From NCBI RefSeq assembly GCF_004006635.1, contig NZ_CP034842.1, forward strand, positions 1,178,001 through 1,242,000: a stretch of DNA of 64,000 nucleotides, read 5' to 3'. A program made the position numbers and the translations under genes. Below, one piece after another: positions 1 to 8,670 of this stretch. The stretch comes from Fusobacterium necrophorum subsp. necrophorum. Lineage in GTDB: Bacteria; Fusobacteriota; Fusobacteriia; Fusobacteriales; Fusobacteriaceae. Numbering within the stretch: position 1 is the stretch's first letter; every line of letters starts with the position of its first letter. The notes below the pieces were generated by a model. It was not told where the DNA came from, did no database searches, and saw only the letters and a list, made by a program, of their open reading frames with translations.

Positions 1-1
1 A

Positions 2-115
2 CAGATCGAAGAAAAGAACTATGATGTTAGTATGAAACAAAAGGGAGTTTCTAACATATTAAAGTTAGGACTTGCTTTTTATGGAAAGAGAGTCCTTGTT
101 CTTGTACCTAATTGA
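2..115 (+). CDS. C-terminal end of an unidentified protein (truncated by window edge)
   Basis: An open frame enters from the left edge and runs 37 codons to a TGA at 113-115. The visible residues include DVSMKQKGVSNILKL and end GKRVLVLVPN. A strong terminator follows 28 nt later, which supports this being a real gene end. I do not recognise the family from so short a piece, and no motif is visible. The upstream sequence is needed to name it. Confidence 0.4.
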   Translation, partial: QIEEKNYDVSMKQKGVSNILKLGLAFYGKRVLVLVPN

Positions 116-142
116 ATGCTTTAAAATAGTGTTGTTAAGAAA

Positions 143-177
143 CAGCTGATTGGAGTCATCCAGTTGGCTGCTTTTTT
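143..177 (+). terminator. Rho-independent terminator after the left-edge gene
   Basis: An 11-bp stem (143-153 with 160-170, including a few G-T pairs) closes a 6-nt loop and is followed by a T-rich run at 172-177. It ends the transcript of the left-edge gene and isolates it from the osmoprotectant locus. Confidence 0.8.
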
Positions 178-228
178 ATTGACATTTTTTGTAAAGTATC
201 GTAAGATTAAATTAGTAAAAATATTTGA

Positions 229-618
229 CCAATTAAAGAATTTTATTGTGATAAAAGTTTATTTATTTTGATGTGGATTTACTATAATCCTCAAGGAATT
301 ACACAACATAGAATTTGTGAAAAGACTTTTTCTACAAAATAGGTAGTTGGTGCAACTATAAAAATCTATCTGGAAAAAGAATATATTTTTCTAGAAAAAA
401 GTAATAAAGACGGAAGAAGTAAACTGATAAAATTAACTGAAAAGGGCAGGAAATATGCTATCGACATTCTAGAATCTTTAGTAATGATTGAAGAAAAAGC
501 AATGTTTGCTTTAACAATAGAGGAACGGGAGAGATTACTGGAATTATCTGAAAAATTTTATCAACAATTTCGATTGTGCCTAGAAGAGATAAGAAAGGAA
601 GAGTATGATACAATTTGA
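229..618 (+). pseudogene. Decayed MarR-family transcriptional regulator
   Basis: One frame reads as the winged-helix half of a MarR regulator: NPQGITQHRICEKTFSTK, then a TAG stop at 340-342, then VVGATIK, the wing region NKDGRSKLIKLTEKGR and a C-terminal dimerisation helix to a TGA at 616-618. In intact MarR proteins the recognition helix has a residue (often Ser) where the stop stands. No start codon with a ribosome site is present in this frame, and a stop at 226-228 closes it upstream, so the N-terminal part is lost or out of frame. The tail overlaps the start of the transporter ATPase at 605, so it was probably the first gene of that operon and its local regulator. The stop could be a sequencing error, but the missing 5' end argues for real decay. 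Confidence 0.7.
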
Positions 619-1318
619 ACATGTTAGCAAGGAATATGAAGGGAAAAAGGTAGTATCTGATTTAAATTTTGAAATTCAACAGGGAGAATTTTTTATTCTG
701 GTGGGACCGAGCGGAAGCGGAAAGACAACCCTATTAAAAATGATAAACCGTTTGTTGGAACAAACAGAAGGAAATATCTATTTAGAGGGGAAGAATAGTA
801 AGGATTATAATACCCGACAATTACGATTCAATATTGGTTATGTTTTACAACAAATCGCTCTTTTTCCAAATTTGACTGTGTTAGAAAATATAGAGCTGAT
901 TCCTGAAATGAAAAATTGGGAGAAGCGAAGAAGACGAGAAAAAGCAAAAGAATTGATGAAAAGAGTAGGATTGAATCCGGAGAAATATGCAAATCGTTAT
1001 CCTCGAGATTTATCCGGAGGAGAACAACAACGGGTCGGCATTTTACGGGCAATTATTTTTAATCCGAAAATTTTATTGATGGACGAACCTTTTAGTGCTT
1101 TAGACCCTATTTCTAGAAATCAATTACAGGATTTGATAAAAAAAATACATAAAGAATTTGGAATGACGATTGTTTTTGTGACACATGATATGAAAGAAGC
1201 TATGAAACTCGGAGATAGAATTTGCATTATGAAAAATGGGAAGCAAATACAATTGGCTACTCCTGAAAATATTCGAGAGAACCCGGCAAATCAGTTTGTA
1301 GAAGAGTTTTTTCGTTAG
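605..1318 (+). CDS. Osmoprotectant (glycine betaine/choline-type) ABC transporter ATPase
   Basis: A 237-residue ABC ATPase that powers uptake by the permease/binding protein encoded next. Walker A GPSGSGKT is at residues 34-41, the Q-loop at about 82, the signature LSGGEQQR from 136, Walker B ILLMDEP from 156 and the H-loop His at about 194. It is nearest in feel to OpuCA/OpuBA/ProV, but it is short and stops soon after the nucleotide domain. It therefore lacks the C-terminal CBS pair that senses ionic strength in OpuA/OpuC-type ATPases. It begins inside the decayed MarR gene, and the next gene starts 9 nt after its stop. The substrate class is inferred from its partner; the exact osmolyte cannot be read from sequence. 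Confidence 0.85.
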   Translation: MIQFEHVSKEYEGKKVVSDLNFEIQQGEFFILVGPSGSGKTTLLKMINRLLEQTEGNIYLEGKNSKDYNTRQLRFNIGYVLQQIALFPNLTVLENIELIPEMKNWEKRRRREKAKELMKRVGLNPEKYANRYPRDLSGGEQQRVGILRAIIFNPKILLMDEPFSALDPISRNQLQDLIKKIHKEFGMTIVFVTHDMKEAMKLGDRICIMKNGKQIQLATPENIRENPANQFVEEFFR

Positions 1319-1327
1319 GAGGTAAAT

Positions 1328-2851
1328 GTGGGAAATTTTTTTAAAATTTTTTTAGAAAAAAAAGGTGACTGGACGATAGCTTTGTTTGAGCATTTGCAAA
1401 TTTCTTTACTCTCTTTGATGTTGGCGATTATCATTGCAATTCCTTGTGCAATTGGAATTTCTCATCGTAAAAAATTGTCAGAATGGATATTACATATCAC
1501 AGGTGTCATACAGACGATTCCTTCTTTAGCCTTATTAGGATTTTTTATTCCTTTTTTAGGAATAGGAATGGTACCGGCGGTTTTGGCATTGGTTTTATAT
1601 GCCATTTTTCCGATTTTACAAAATACCATTACAGCTTTGCAGGAAATAGATCCTTCTCTGGAAGAGGCGGCTACCGCTTTTGGAATGACAAAATGGGAGA
1701 AGTTGAAAAAATTTGAGCTTGCTTTAGCTATGCCGATTATTATTTCAGGGGTTAGAACTTCTGCCGTTATGATTATTGGAACGGCTACTTTGGCAGCCCT
1801 GATTGGAGCAGGAGGATTGGGAAGCTTCATTCTATTGGGAATCGATCGAAATAATGGAAATCTTATTTTGATGGGAGCGATGACTTCCGCTTGTCTTGCC
1901 ATTTTATTCAATGCGGGAATTCGTATTTTGGAAAAACAAAAATTGAAGAGAATTCTCTTTGTATTTTTAGGAATACTTGTCATCCTTGTTTTTTCTTTTT
2001 TCAGTAAAACGATGAAGCGGGAAGAAGAGCTAATCATTGCAGGAAAATTAGGAGCGGAACCTGAAATTATTATTCACATGTATCAGGAATTGATTGAGAC
2101 AGAGACGGATTTAAAAGTGGAATTGAAAACCAATTTTGGAAAGACAAGTTTTTTATATGAGGCATTGAAAAAAGGAGATATTGATATTTATCCGGAATTC
2201 ACAGGAACAATAGCCAGTTCTTTGTTGAAAGAAAAAGAAGCTGTTTCTAATATTCCGGAAGAAGTTTATGAGTTGGCTAAAACAAAAATTTATGAACAGG
2301 ATCACTTGGTATTGTTAAAGCCCATGAAATTTCAAAATACCTATGCTCTTGCAGTTCCTGAGGAATTTGCGAAAGAAAAAAAGCTTGATAAGATTTCAGA
2401 TTTGAAAAAGGTGGAGAAAGATATTGTCGCAGGGTTTACTTTGGAATTTCACGATAGGAAAGATGGAAATCAGGGGCTAAAAAAAATCTACGGTTTGGAT
2501 TTCAAAGTGAAAACTATGGAGCCTTCTCTTCGCTATCAGGCAATTCAACATGGAGATATTCAAATATTGGATGCTTATTCAACAGACAGTGAGTTATTAA
2601 AATATAAGCTTGTTTTGTTGAAAGATGACAAACAATTATTTCCCCCTTATCAGGGAGCAGCTTTTATGAGAGAGGAAACTTTGCAGAAATATCCGGAATT
2701 AAGGAATATTCTGGAAAAAATTTCGGGAAAAATTACAGAAGAAGAAATGCAGAGAATGAATTATGAAGTCGATGTAAAAGGCAGAACTGCAAAGGAAGTT
2801 GCTAGAGAATATCTAGTGAAAAATGGAATCCTTCAAGAAAAAATATTCTAA
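1328..2851 (+). CDS. Osmoprotectant ABC transporter permease fused to substrate-binding domain
   Basis: A 507-residue fusion. Residues 1 to about 225 form a BPD_transp_1 permease with several membrane spans and an EAA-like loop ([18 protein letters not shown]). From about residue 230 it becomes an OpuAC-type binding domain, with the family pattern of [12 protein letters not shown] and a second lobe to the C-terminus. The binding domain follows the last span directly, so it should face outside, tethered to the membrane, as in other OpuBC/OpuCB-CC fusions. The start is GTG at 1328, 5 nt after an AGGAGG that overlaps the stop of the ATPase gene. With that ATPase it makes a complete two-gene uptake system for a compatible solute such as glycine betaine, choline or carnitine (family knowledge). 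Confidence 0.88.
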   Translation: MGNFFKIFLEKKGDWTIALFEHLQISLLSLMLAIIIAIPCAIGISHRKKLSEWILHITGVIQTIPSLALLGFFIPFLGIGMVPAVLALVLYAIFPILQNTITALQEIDPSLEEAATAFGMTKWEKLKKFELALAMPIIISGVRTSAVMIIGTATLAALIGAGGLGSFILLGIDRNNGNLILMGAMTSACLAILFNAGIRILEKQKLKRILFVFLGILVILVFSFFSKTMKREEELIIAGKLGAEPEIIIHMYQELIETETDLKVELKTNFGKTSFLYEALKKGDIDIYPEFTGTIASSLLKEKEAVSNIPEEVYELAKTKIYEQDHLVLLKPMKFQNTYALAVPEEFAKEKKLDKISDLKKVEKDIVAGFTLEFHDRKDGNQGLKKIYGLDFKVKTMEPSLRYQAIQHGDIQILDAYSTDSELLKYKLVLLKDDKQLFPPYQGAAFMREETLQKYPELRNILEKISGKITEEEMQRMNYEVDVKGRTAKEVAREYLVKNGILQEKIF

Positions 2852-2872
2852 CATGAATGGAGAGGAAAGAGC

Positions 2873-3625
2873 ATGAAAATTTTTATTACAGGGGGAAGCT
2901 CCGGAATTGGCTTGGGTCTTGCAAAAAAATATTTGGAACAAAAACATGAAGTTGCTGTTTGTGGAAGAAGTGAGGAAAAAATCAAAAAATTGCAAGAGAG
3001 GTTTCCGGAATTGAAAACTTATAAAGTCGATGTAAAAGATAAACTTGCTCTTAAAAGGGCAGTAGAGGATTTTGCCAAAGAAGATTTGGATATGATGATA
3101 GCAGGAGCAGGAGTATACTATGGAAATCTTTCCAAAGAATTGGATCAAGAAGGATGCATCCATAGTTTGGATACTAATTTAGCGGGGGTTCTACATGCTT
3201 TTGAAATTGCCAGAGATATTATGCTCCCGAAAAAACAGGGACATTTAGTGGCCATTTCTTCTATAGCCGGTTTATTGGAGTATCGGGATGCTTCTGTTTA
3301 CAGTAAATCAAAACGGGCAGTAAACTATCTTTGTGAAGCCTATCGAGAAGCATTGCGAGGCACGGGAATATATGTTACCAATATTCTTCCGGGCTATATT
3401 GCAACACAGAGATTATACGATGTCAATGGAGAGACGATGAGAAAGAAACCTTTTTTACTTTCAGAAGAGGAGGCTGTGAATATTTCCATGCAGGCGATTA
3501 CAGAAAAACGAGAGAGAATCATTTTTCCGAGAAGAATGAAAATTGCAGTTTCCATTCTTTCGAAATTTCCTAAAAGTGTTATAAATTTTCTATTTTTATT
3601 GACAGAAAAAAGGAAAGCCATGTAA
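2873..3625 (+). CDS. Short-chain dehydrogenase/reductase (SDR)
   Basis: A 250-residue classical SDR predicted to be an NAD(P)-dependent oxidoreductase in the cytoplasm. It has the Rossmann signature GGSSGIGLG at residues 7-15, an NAG-like segment AGAGVY, a serine (SSIAG) about 13 residues before the catalytic YSKSK, and the following PGYI loop. The substrate cannot be told. It lies 21 nt after the transporter gene with a GAGAGGAAAGAG ribosome site, so it is probably the last gene of that operon. A terminator overlaps its final codons. Confidence 0.85.
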   Translation: MKIFITGGSSGIGLGLAKKYLEQKHEVAVCGRSEEKIKKLQERFPELKTYKVDVKDKLALKRAVEDFAKEDLDMMIAGAGVYYGNLSKELDQEGCIHSLDTNLAGVLHAFEIARDIMLPKKQGHLVAISSIAGLLEYRDASVYSKSKRAVNYLCEAYREALRGTGIYVTNILPGYIATQRLYDVNGETMRKKPFLLSEEEAVNISMQAITEKRERIIFPRRMKIAVSILSKFPKSVINFLFLLTEKRKAM

Positions 3626-3639
3626 AGCTTTCCTTTTTT
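3606..3639 (+). terminator. Terminator overlapping the SDR stop codon
   Basis: A 13-bp stem (3606-3618 with 3627-3639) has an 8-nt loop that includes the TAA of the SDR gene. It is A-rich on the left and T-rich on the right, so it can end transcription in both directions and probably also serves the convergent cupin gene. Confidence 0.8.
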
Positions 3640-3674
3640 CGCGCATATTTTAGGCTATATGATTTTTTATTCTT

Positions 3675-4013
3675 TTATTTTGCAATGATAAGTAACATTT
3701 TAAATGGGGTCACGGCTTCCACTGCATGAGAAATATTTCCGGGAAGAATGATATTTTCTCCTGTTCTTATCAAATGTTCTTTCCCGTCAATCCAAAATTT
3801 TGCTTCTCCTTCCAACATAGTCACAAGAGCATCGCCCGGAGCTTTGTGAGCAGATAAATTTTCCCCTTGATCAAAGGACATCAATGTCATGACCATAGAA
3901 GGATTCATGACTAAATTTTTACTCATAATTTGTCCTTTTCCATATGAAATTTCATCTTTTAGGGCAAAAGAAGCAGCCCTTGTAAGATGTTGAATCGTTT
4001 TTATTTCTGACAT
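3675..4013 (-). CDS. Alternative short product: single cupin domain from an internal start
   Basis: The ATG at 4013-4011 lies in frame inside the longer cupin gene. It has a perfect AGGAGG 6-7 nt upstream, as good as any ribosome site in this window. It would give 112 residues (MSEIKTIQHL...), the usual length of a stand-alone cupin_2 protein. It may be the only product (the upstream half being a separate gene fused by loss of a stop), or an additional one. Confidence 0.5.
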   Translation of the reverse strand: MSEIKTIQHLTRAASFALKDEISYGKGQIMSKNLVMNPSMVMTLMSFDQGENLSAHKAPGDALVTMLEGEAKFWIDGKEHLIRTGENIILPGNISHAVEAVTPFKMLLIIAK

Positions 4014-4355
4014 AAAAGTACCTCCTCTATGATATTCTATTTCTAAAAAAATGCTGTCCTCCTTTGCATGAACGGAGTAAAAAGAATGTTCAGGGACAGA
4101 TAAGAAGAAAGCTTTTTTCATGACCATACTTTTTTCTGTAAATTGCAAATAGGCGTTTCCTTGTATCAATATAAAAAATCTGGGCTTAGGCATGGTTTCT
4201 GCCGAAATTACCTCCCCTTTTCCCATAGATAACAAAGTAATTCTTCCCAGAGCAGATTCCAACAGAATCATACTGGAAACTTGAAAAGGATAAACTGCAA
4301 TTTGATTTTGGAATAAAAATACTTCCGCTTTTTTTATTTTTTTGATTTCTTTCAT
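3675..4355 (-). CDS. Two-domain cupin protein (possible internal start gives a second product)
   Basis: A 226-residue protein of two small beta-barrel halves. The C-terminal half (about 115-226) is a recognisable cupin_2 domain, with AHKAPGDALVTMLEGEA and a second motif ending at GNISHAVEA, a possible metal-ligand set. The N-terminal half (1-112) is cupin-like but degenerate, with few metal-ligand residues. The full start is an ATG preceded by AGGAGG. A second ATG at 4013-4011 is preceded by AGAGGAGGTAC at ideal spacing and would make a free 112-residue cupin. No enzyme function can be assigned; proteins of this kind often bind small molecules or metals. It stands alone between two terminators, behind its own promoter. 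Confidence 0.75.
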   Translation of the reverse strand: MKEIKKIKKAEVFLFQNQIAVYPFQVSSMILLESALGRITLLSMGKGEVISAETMPKPRFFILIQGNAYLQFTEKSMVMKKAFFLSVPEHSFYSVHAKEDSIFLEIEYHRGGTFMSEIKTIQHLTRAASFALKDEISYGKGQIMSKNLVMNPSMVMTLMSFDQGENLSAHKAPGDALVTMLEGEAKFWIDGKEHLIRTGENIILPGNISHAVEAVTPFKMLLIIAK

Positions 4356-4381
4356 AGCTCTCTTCCTCCTTCTATATTTTT

Positions 4382-4423
4382 ATTATACAAGTACGGAAGA
4401 AAAAAATCGGTAACCTTGGTTAC
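4382..4423 (-). promoter_or_regulatory. Promoter and dyad operator of the cupin gene
   Basis: Read on the minus strand, TATAAT (4387-4382) has no good -35 hexamer. A 6-bp inverted repeat, GTAACC-TT-GGTTAC (4410-4423), sits where a -35 element or activator site would be. This suggests a promoter that depends on an activator, but the regulator is unknown. Confidence 0.45.
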
Positions 4424-4429
4424 AAAAAA

Positions 4430-4460
4430 GAAAAAAGCTACACCTAAGAGAGATGTAGCT
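4430..4460 (-). terminator. Terminator of metK
   Basis: On the minus strand an AGCTACA/TGTAGCT stem, extended by wobble pairs, is followed by TTTTTTC. It starts 10 nt past the metK stop and ends the metK transcript. Confidence 0.8.
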
Positions 4461-4470
4461 CCTAGATTAT

Positions 4471-5619
4471 TTATTGCACAGCCTTCTTTAATTCTTCCAC
4501 TTTATTACATCTTTCCCATGGAACATCAATATCCGTTCGTCCAATATGTCCAAAAGCTGCTAAGTCTTGGTATAAAAAAGTGCCACTTCGAAGCTCCAAG
4601 GCTTTTTCAATTCCTCTTGGTGTCAAGTCAAAGATTTTTTTCACAGCTTCTTCCAATTTTTCTTCCGCTACTTTTGCTGTTCCAAAGGTATCGATTTTAA
4701 TAGAAGTCGGCTCAGCTACTCCAATGGCATAGGACAATTGAATTTCACATTTTTCTGCGAAGCCAGCCGCTACAATATTTTTAGCAACCCATCTGGCTGC
4801 ATAAGCGGCGGAACGATCCACTTTGGAAGGATCCTTTCCGGAGAAAGCTCCTCCTCCATGTCTGAAATATCCTCCATAGGTATCTACAATAATTTTTCTT
4901 CCGGTCAATCCGGTGTCTCCATGAGGACCTCCAATGACAAAACGACCTGTCGGATTGATATGGTAAGTAATTCCGTCTTTGGATAAGTGATATTGTTCTA
5001 AGACCGGTTCAATCACTTTTTCAATGACAGTCTTGCGAATTTCTTCATGACCGATTTCCGGATTGTGTTGTACGGAAACAACGACGGTTTCCACATGATC
5101 AATATTTCCTTCCTCGTCATAGGCAAGAGTCACTTGTGATTTTGCATCAGGTCTTGCCCAAGCGATTTCTTTAGAACGAGTCAGTTTTGTCAATAATACT
5201 AAAATTTCACGGGCTAGAACAATTGCCAGCGGCATGAGTTCGGGAGTTTCTTTGACCGCCCCTCCAAACATAATTCCTTGGTCTCCGGCTCCTCCAATAT
5301 CCACTCCCCTAGCAATGTCAGGAGATTGAGCATGAATGGCACTTAGGACTCCACAGTTTGCATCAAAGCCCATTCCATCTCGGTATCCGATTTCTTCAAT
5401 TTTTTTTCTTACAATATCTTGAACATCAATATAGGTTGTGGTTGTAATTTCTCCTCCTACAATGACCTGCCCTGTGGTACAAAACACCTCACAGGCAACC
5501 CTTGCATTCGGATCTTCAGCAAGGCAGGCATCCAATATCGCATCCGAAATTTGATCGGATACTTTGTCCGGATGTCCCGGAGACACAAATTCAGAAGTAA
5601 AATAGTTAAATTTTTTCAT
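4471..5619 (-). CDS. metK: S-adenosylmethionine synthetase
   Basis: A 382-residue MetK, full length for the family. It makes S-adenosylmethionine from methionine and ATP in the cytoplasm. Visible hallmarks are the N-terminal [18 protein letters not shown], the [13 protein letters not shown]-binding hexapeptide region, [17 protein letters not shown] and the P-loop-like [23 protein letters not shown] three codons upstream is possible, but the ATG at 5619 keeps the conserved [10 protein letters not shown] start. The gene stands alone behind its own consensus promoter and a SAM-I riboswitch, so its product shuts off its own synthesis. Confidence 0.97.
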   Translation of the reverse strand: MKKFNYFTSEFVSPGHPDKVSDQISDAILDACLAEDPNARVACEVFCTTGQVIVGGEITTTTYIDVQDIVRKKIEEIGYRDGMGFDANCGVLSAIHAQSPDIARGVDIGGAGDQGIMFGGAVKETPELMPLAIVLAREILVLLTKLTRSKEIAWARPDAKSQVTLAYDEEGNIDHVETVVVSVQHNPEIGHEEIRKTVIEKVIEPVLEQYHLSKDGITYHINPTGRFVIGGPHGDTGLTGRKIIVDTYGGYFRHGGGAFSGKDPSKVDRSAAYAARWVAKNIVAAGFAEKCEIQLSYAIGVAEPTSIKIDTFGTAKVAEEKLEEAVKKIFDLTPRGIEKALELRSGTFLYQDLAAFGHIGRTDIDVPWERCNKVEELKKAVQ

Positions 5620-5650
5620 AATCCTCACTCTCTTTCTTTATTCATACATC

Positions 5651-5790
5651 ATAAATAAAAATCCCCATCCGTGATGGACAGGGATACACATTTTCCTTTA
5701 TCTCTTCCATCTGACAGGAGTTAGCACCACACTTTTCCAGTAGGTTGCTGAGATATCTTAGGGCCTGTCCCTCAATCTCTCTTGATGGTA
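5651..5790 (-). promoter_or_regulatory. SAM-I (S-box) riboswitch with terminator, upstream of metK
   Basis: Read on the minus strand, the aptamer (about 5790-5704) has the conserved S-box pieces in order: a P1 strand CCATC, AAGAGAGAT, GAGGGACAGGCCC, CAGCAACC, GTGCTAACTCC and the closing P1 strand GATGG. The expression platform is a terminator stem (5685-5676 with 5670-5661) followed by T-rich 5660-5651. The P1 strand GATGG can also pair with CCATC inside the terminator, giving an antiterminator. SAM binding should therefore stabilise P1 and allow termination before metK. Confidence 0.95.
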
Positions 5791-5802
5791 TTTAACAAAA
5801 AC

Positions 5803-5831
5803 ATTATAATACACTTTTATAAATTTGTCAA
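5803..5831 (-). promoter_or_regulatory. Consensus sigma-70 promoter of metK, inside the galU 3' end
   Basis: On the minus strand TTGACA (5831-5826), a 17-nt spacer and TATAAT (5808-5803) match the consensus perfectly. The -35 hexamer lies within the last codons of galU. Transcription would start about 5 nt upstream of the riboswitch aptamer. Confidence 0.9.
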
Positions 5832-6701
5832 CAAGCAAGACAGGTACTCTCGTAATTCCTGTTGAATTTCTTCATGACGCAATCCGTATTCGATATTTGC
5901 TTTGAGAAGTCCAAATTTATCTCCAATATCATAACGTTTTCCGGAAAAAGAATAGGCTAATACTTTTTCTCCCGCCTGTATCATAGATAAAATAGAGTCT
6001 GTTAATTGAATTTCTCCATTTTTTCCGGGTTTTGCTTTTTCCAGATATTGGAAAATTTTACCGGATAGGCAGTAACGTCCCAAACTTGCTAAGGTAGAAG
6101 GAGCTTCTTCCAAAGTAGGTTTTTCAATGAAATTTTTGATTTCACAGCTTGTACTGTCATAATACTCTCCGGCTTTCACAATTCCATATTTGGAAACATC
6201 TTCTTTCGCAACAGCTTGACAACCGACAACACTGCTTCCATACTTTTCATAGCAATCAATTAATTGCTTTGAAACAGGATATTGCGGATTATAAATAATA
6301 TCGTCTCCTAAGGCAATGATGAAAGGTTCTTCTTCCTGAATAAAAGGTTTTGCTTTTAAAATGGCATGCCCCAAGCCCTTTGGAAAATTTTGACGCACAT
6401 AGAAAATATTAGCCATATCGGAAATGTGGCTTATCTTTTCCAATAAATCCGTCTTTCCATCTTTTTTTAAAGTATTTTCCAATTCATAAGAAAAATCGAA
6501 ATGATCTTCGATGGAATTTTTATTTCTTCCCGTTACAATAATAATATCTTGAATTCCAGAGGCAACCAACTCTTCTACAATATATTGAAGAGAAGGTTTA
6601 TCTACTATGGTTAACATTTCTTTTGGCTGAGCTTTGGTAGCAGGAAGAACCCGAGTTCCCAATCCTGCCGCCGGGATAACAGCCTTCGTAATTTTTTTCA
6701 T
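5817..6701 (-). CDS. galU: UTP--glucose-1-phosphate uridylyltransferase
   Basis: A 294-residue nucleotidyltransferase that makes UDP-glucose from UTP and glucose-1-phosphate, for envelope polysaccharide and galactose metabolism. The N-terminal PAAGLGTRVLPATKAQPKEM is the nucleotide-binding signature with the catalytic Lys region. ALGDDI holds the metal-binding Asp, and FIEKP and the C-terminal GKRYDIGDKFGLLKANIEYG are typical of GalU. Length is normal. It follows metG by 28 nt, so the minus-strand run acyltransferase-metG-galU looks like one operon. Its end carries the metK promoter. Confidence 0.95.
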   Translation of the reverse strand: MKKITKAVIPAAGLGTRVLPATKAQPKEMLTIVDKPSLQYIVEELVASGIQDIIIVTGRNKNSIEDHFDFSYELENTLKKDGKTDLLEKISHISDMANIFYVRQNFPKGLGHAILKAKPFIQEEEPFIIALGDDIIYNPQYPVSKQLIDCYEKYGSSVVGCQAVAKEDVSKYGIVKAGEYYDSTSCEIKNFIEKPTLEEAPSTLASLGRYCLSGKIFQYLEKAKPGKNGEIQLTDSILSMIQAGEKVLAYSFSGKRYDIGDKFGLLKANIEYGLRHEEIQQELREYLSCLLTNL

Positions 6702-6729
6702 ACTATCCTCCTAGAGTTTGGAATGTTTC

Positions 6730-8670
6730 TTATTCTACTTCCGTTCCGGTAGCTGTATTTTTGGGAACTTGAATTACTTGGCAAATTCCTTGCTCATCTT
6801 CTGTTGTCAACAACATACCTTGTGAAATTTCTCCTCTCATTTTTCGAGGTTTTAAATTGGTTACCGCTAAAATTTTAGCCCCTTTCAGTTCTTGAGCATT
6901 TGGATAATATTCTGCAATGGCAGATAAAATTTGTCGTACATGATCTCCTACAGATACTTTGAATTTCAATAATTTGTCGGCACCTTTTACTTTAGAAACT
7001 TCTAAAATTTCCACCACTTGAATTTTTGTTTTCTTAAAACAGTCTATGTCAATCGGATTTTCTATGATCAAATCCGGATTTACTTGCATAGGATCCACCT
7101 TACTTTTCTCCTCTTCTACCAATTCAATTCTTGGGAAGATAGGGGTTGCCTTCCCTAAGGCGTGACCTATCGGGAAAATACTTTCAAATATTGAAACATC
7201 ACGGCGAAGAGGCTGTAATTGAGCTTTTTCTATGTCCTCGCTAATTCCAAGCTGATTCCAAATTTCTTGAGCCGCTTCCGGAATGAATGGAGAAACCAGA
7301 GTTGCAATTTTATATAAGCTTTCTACTAAGGTATTCATAACGGTTGCCAGTCTTTTTTGTTGTGTTTCCTCTTTTGCCAAGGCCCATGGCATGGTTTCAT
7401 CAATGTATTTATTCATACGGGAAATAAATTTCCAAATCACTTCTAAGGCTTTGGAATATTCATAGTAGTACATATGTGTTTCCACTTGGCTTAGAGTATC
7501 TTCCCATAGTTTGTAAACTCCTGCTTCCGTTTCTTGGATTTCTTCGGAAGAGACAATCTTTCCTTGGAAATATTTATGATACATCCCTAGAGTTCGATTT
7601 AATAAATTTCCTAAATCGTTTGCCAAATCGGAATTGATTCTTCCAATAATTCCTTTGGTGGAGTAATCTCCATCGCTTCCAAAATTTGCTTCTCGTAGCA
7701 GATAATATCGGAAAGCATCCACCCCGTATTTTTTAATTTCATCGTAAGGATTGACCACATTTCCTTTGGATTTTGACATTTTTTCTCCTTCCGAAGTCCA
7801 CCAACCGTGAACAACGATGGAGTCCGGTAATTTGATTCCCGCCGAAAGTAACATACACGGCCAAATGATAGCATGAAAGCGAATAATATCTTTTCCAATT
7901 AGATGGCATACTCTGGCATGGTTCCAGTAGGTTTCAAATTTCTCGGAATTATTTTCATAACCGACCGCTGTCAGATAGTTGGTCAAAGCATCAAACCAAA
8001 CATAAGTGATATGTCCCGGAGCAAATTCAATCGGAATTCCCCAAGAAAAGGTATTTCGAGAAATGGATAAGTCCTGTAATCCCTGTTTGATAAAAGAAAT
8101 CACTTCATTTCTTCGAGATTGAGGAAGAATAAAATCAGGATGCTCTTCAATATGTTGTAACAGAGCCTCTTGATATTTTGACATTTTAAAAAAGTAAGAT
8201 TCTTCTTTTACGGTAGATAATTTTTTCCCGCAGTCGGGGCAATGTCCCGGCTCTACGATTTGATTTTCCGGAAAGAAAGTTTCACAGGAAATACAATACT
8301 GTCCTTCGTATTCTCCCTTGTAAATATCTCCTTTGTCATGGACCACTTTCAAAATCTTTTTCACAGCTTCTTGGTGTCTTGGTTCCGTTGTTCGAATAAA
8401 ATCAGAATATTTGATATTTAAAGCCTTCCACATTTCGGTAAAAGCAGGAGCCATTTTGTCGGTCCATGCTTGCGGAGTGAACCCTTTTTCATGAGCTGTT
8501 TGTTCTACCTTTTGCCCATGTTCATCCGTCCCTGTTAAAAAATATACTGTTTTTCCTGCTAATTTTTGATATCTTGCCATGACATCGGCGGCAATGGTTG
8601 TATAAGCAGTTCCCACATGGGGATCTCCATTTACATAATAAATAGGTGTTGTTACATAAAAATTATTCAT
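6730..8670 (-). CDS. metG: Methionyl-tRNA synthetase
   Basis: A 646-residue class I synthetase that charges tRNA-Met. The HIGH-like motif is HVGTAYTT (residues 18-25). A four-cysteine zinc knuckle (CISC ... CPDC) lies at about 127-148, and the EKMSKSKGN signature follows near residue 300. Residues from about 540 form a Trbp111/EMAP-type tRNA-binding OB domain (KVKGADKLLKFKVSVGD, LKPRKMRGEISQGMLL), as in bacterial MetRS that dimerise through the C-terminus. It overlaps the upstream acyltransferase gene by 8 nt. Confidence 0.97.
   Translation of the reverse strand: MNNFYVTTPIYYVNGDPHVGTAYTTIAADVMARYQKLAGKTVYFLTGTDEHGQKVEQTAHEKGFTPQAWTDKMAPAFTEMWKALNIKYSDFIRTTEPRHQEAVKKILKVVHDKGDIYKGEYEGQYCISCETFFPENQIVEPGHCPDCGKKLSTVKEESYFFKMSKYQEALLQHIEEHPDFILPQSRRNEVISFIKQGLQDLSISRNTFSWGIPIEFAPGHITYVWFDALTNYLTAVGYENNSEKFETYWNHARVCHLIGKDIIRFHAIIWPCMLLSAGIKLPDSIVVHGWWTSEGEKMSKSKGNVVNPYDEIKKYGVDAFRYYLLREANFGSDGDYSTKGIIGRINSDLANDLGNLLNRTLGMYHKYFQGKIVSSEEIQETEAGVYKLWEDTLSQVETHMYYYEYSKALEVIWKFISRMNKYIDETMPWALAKEETQQKRLATVMNTLVESLYKIATLVSPFIPEAAQEIWNQLGISEDIEKAQLQPLRRDVSIFESIFPIGHALGKATPIFPRIELVEEEKSKVDPMQVNPDLIIENPIDIDCFKKTKIQVVEILEVSKVKGADKLLKFKVSVGDHVRQILSAIAEYYPNAQELKGAKILAVTNLKPRKMRGEISQGMLLTTEDEQGICQVIQVPKNTATGTEVE

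Noticed and set aside
4416-4700. 94-codon plus-strand frame across the metK end
   Set aside because: It lies opposite metK and its terminator, with no family resemblance; a shadow.
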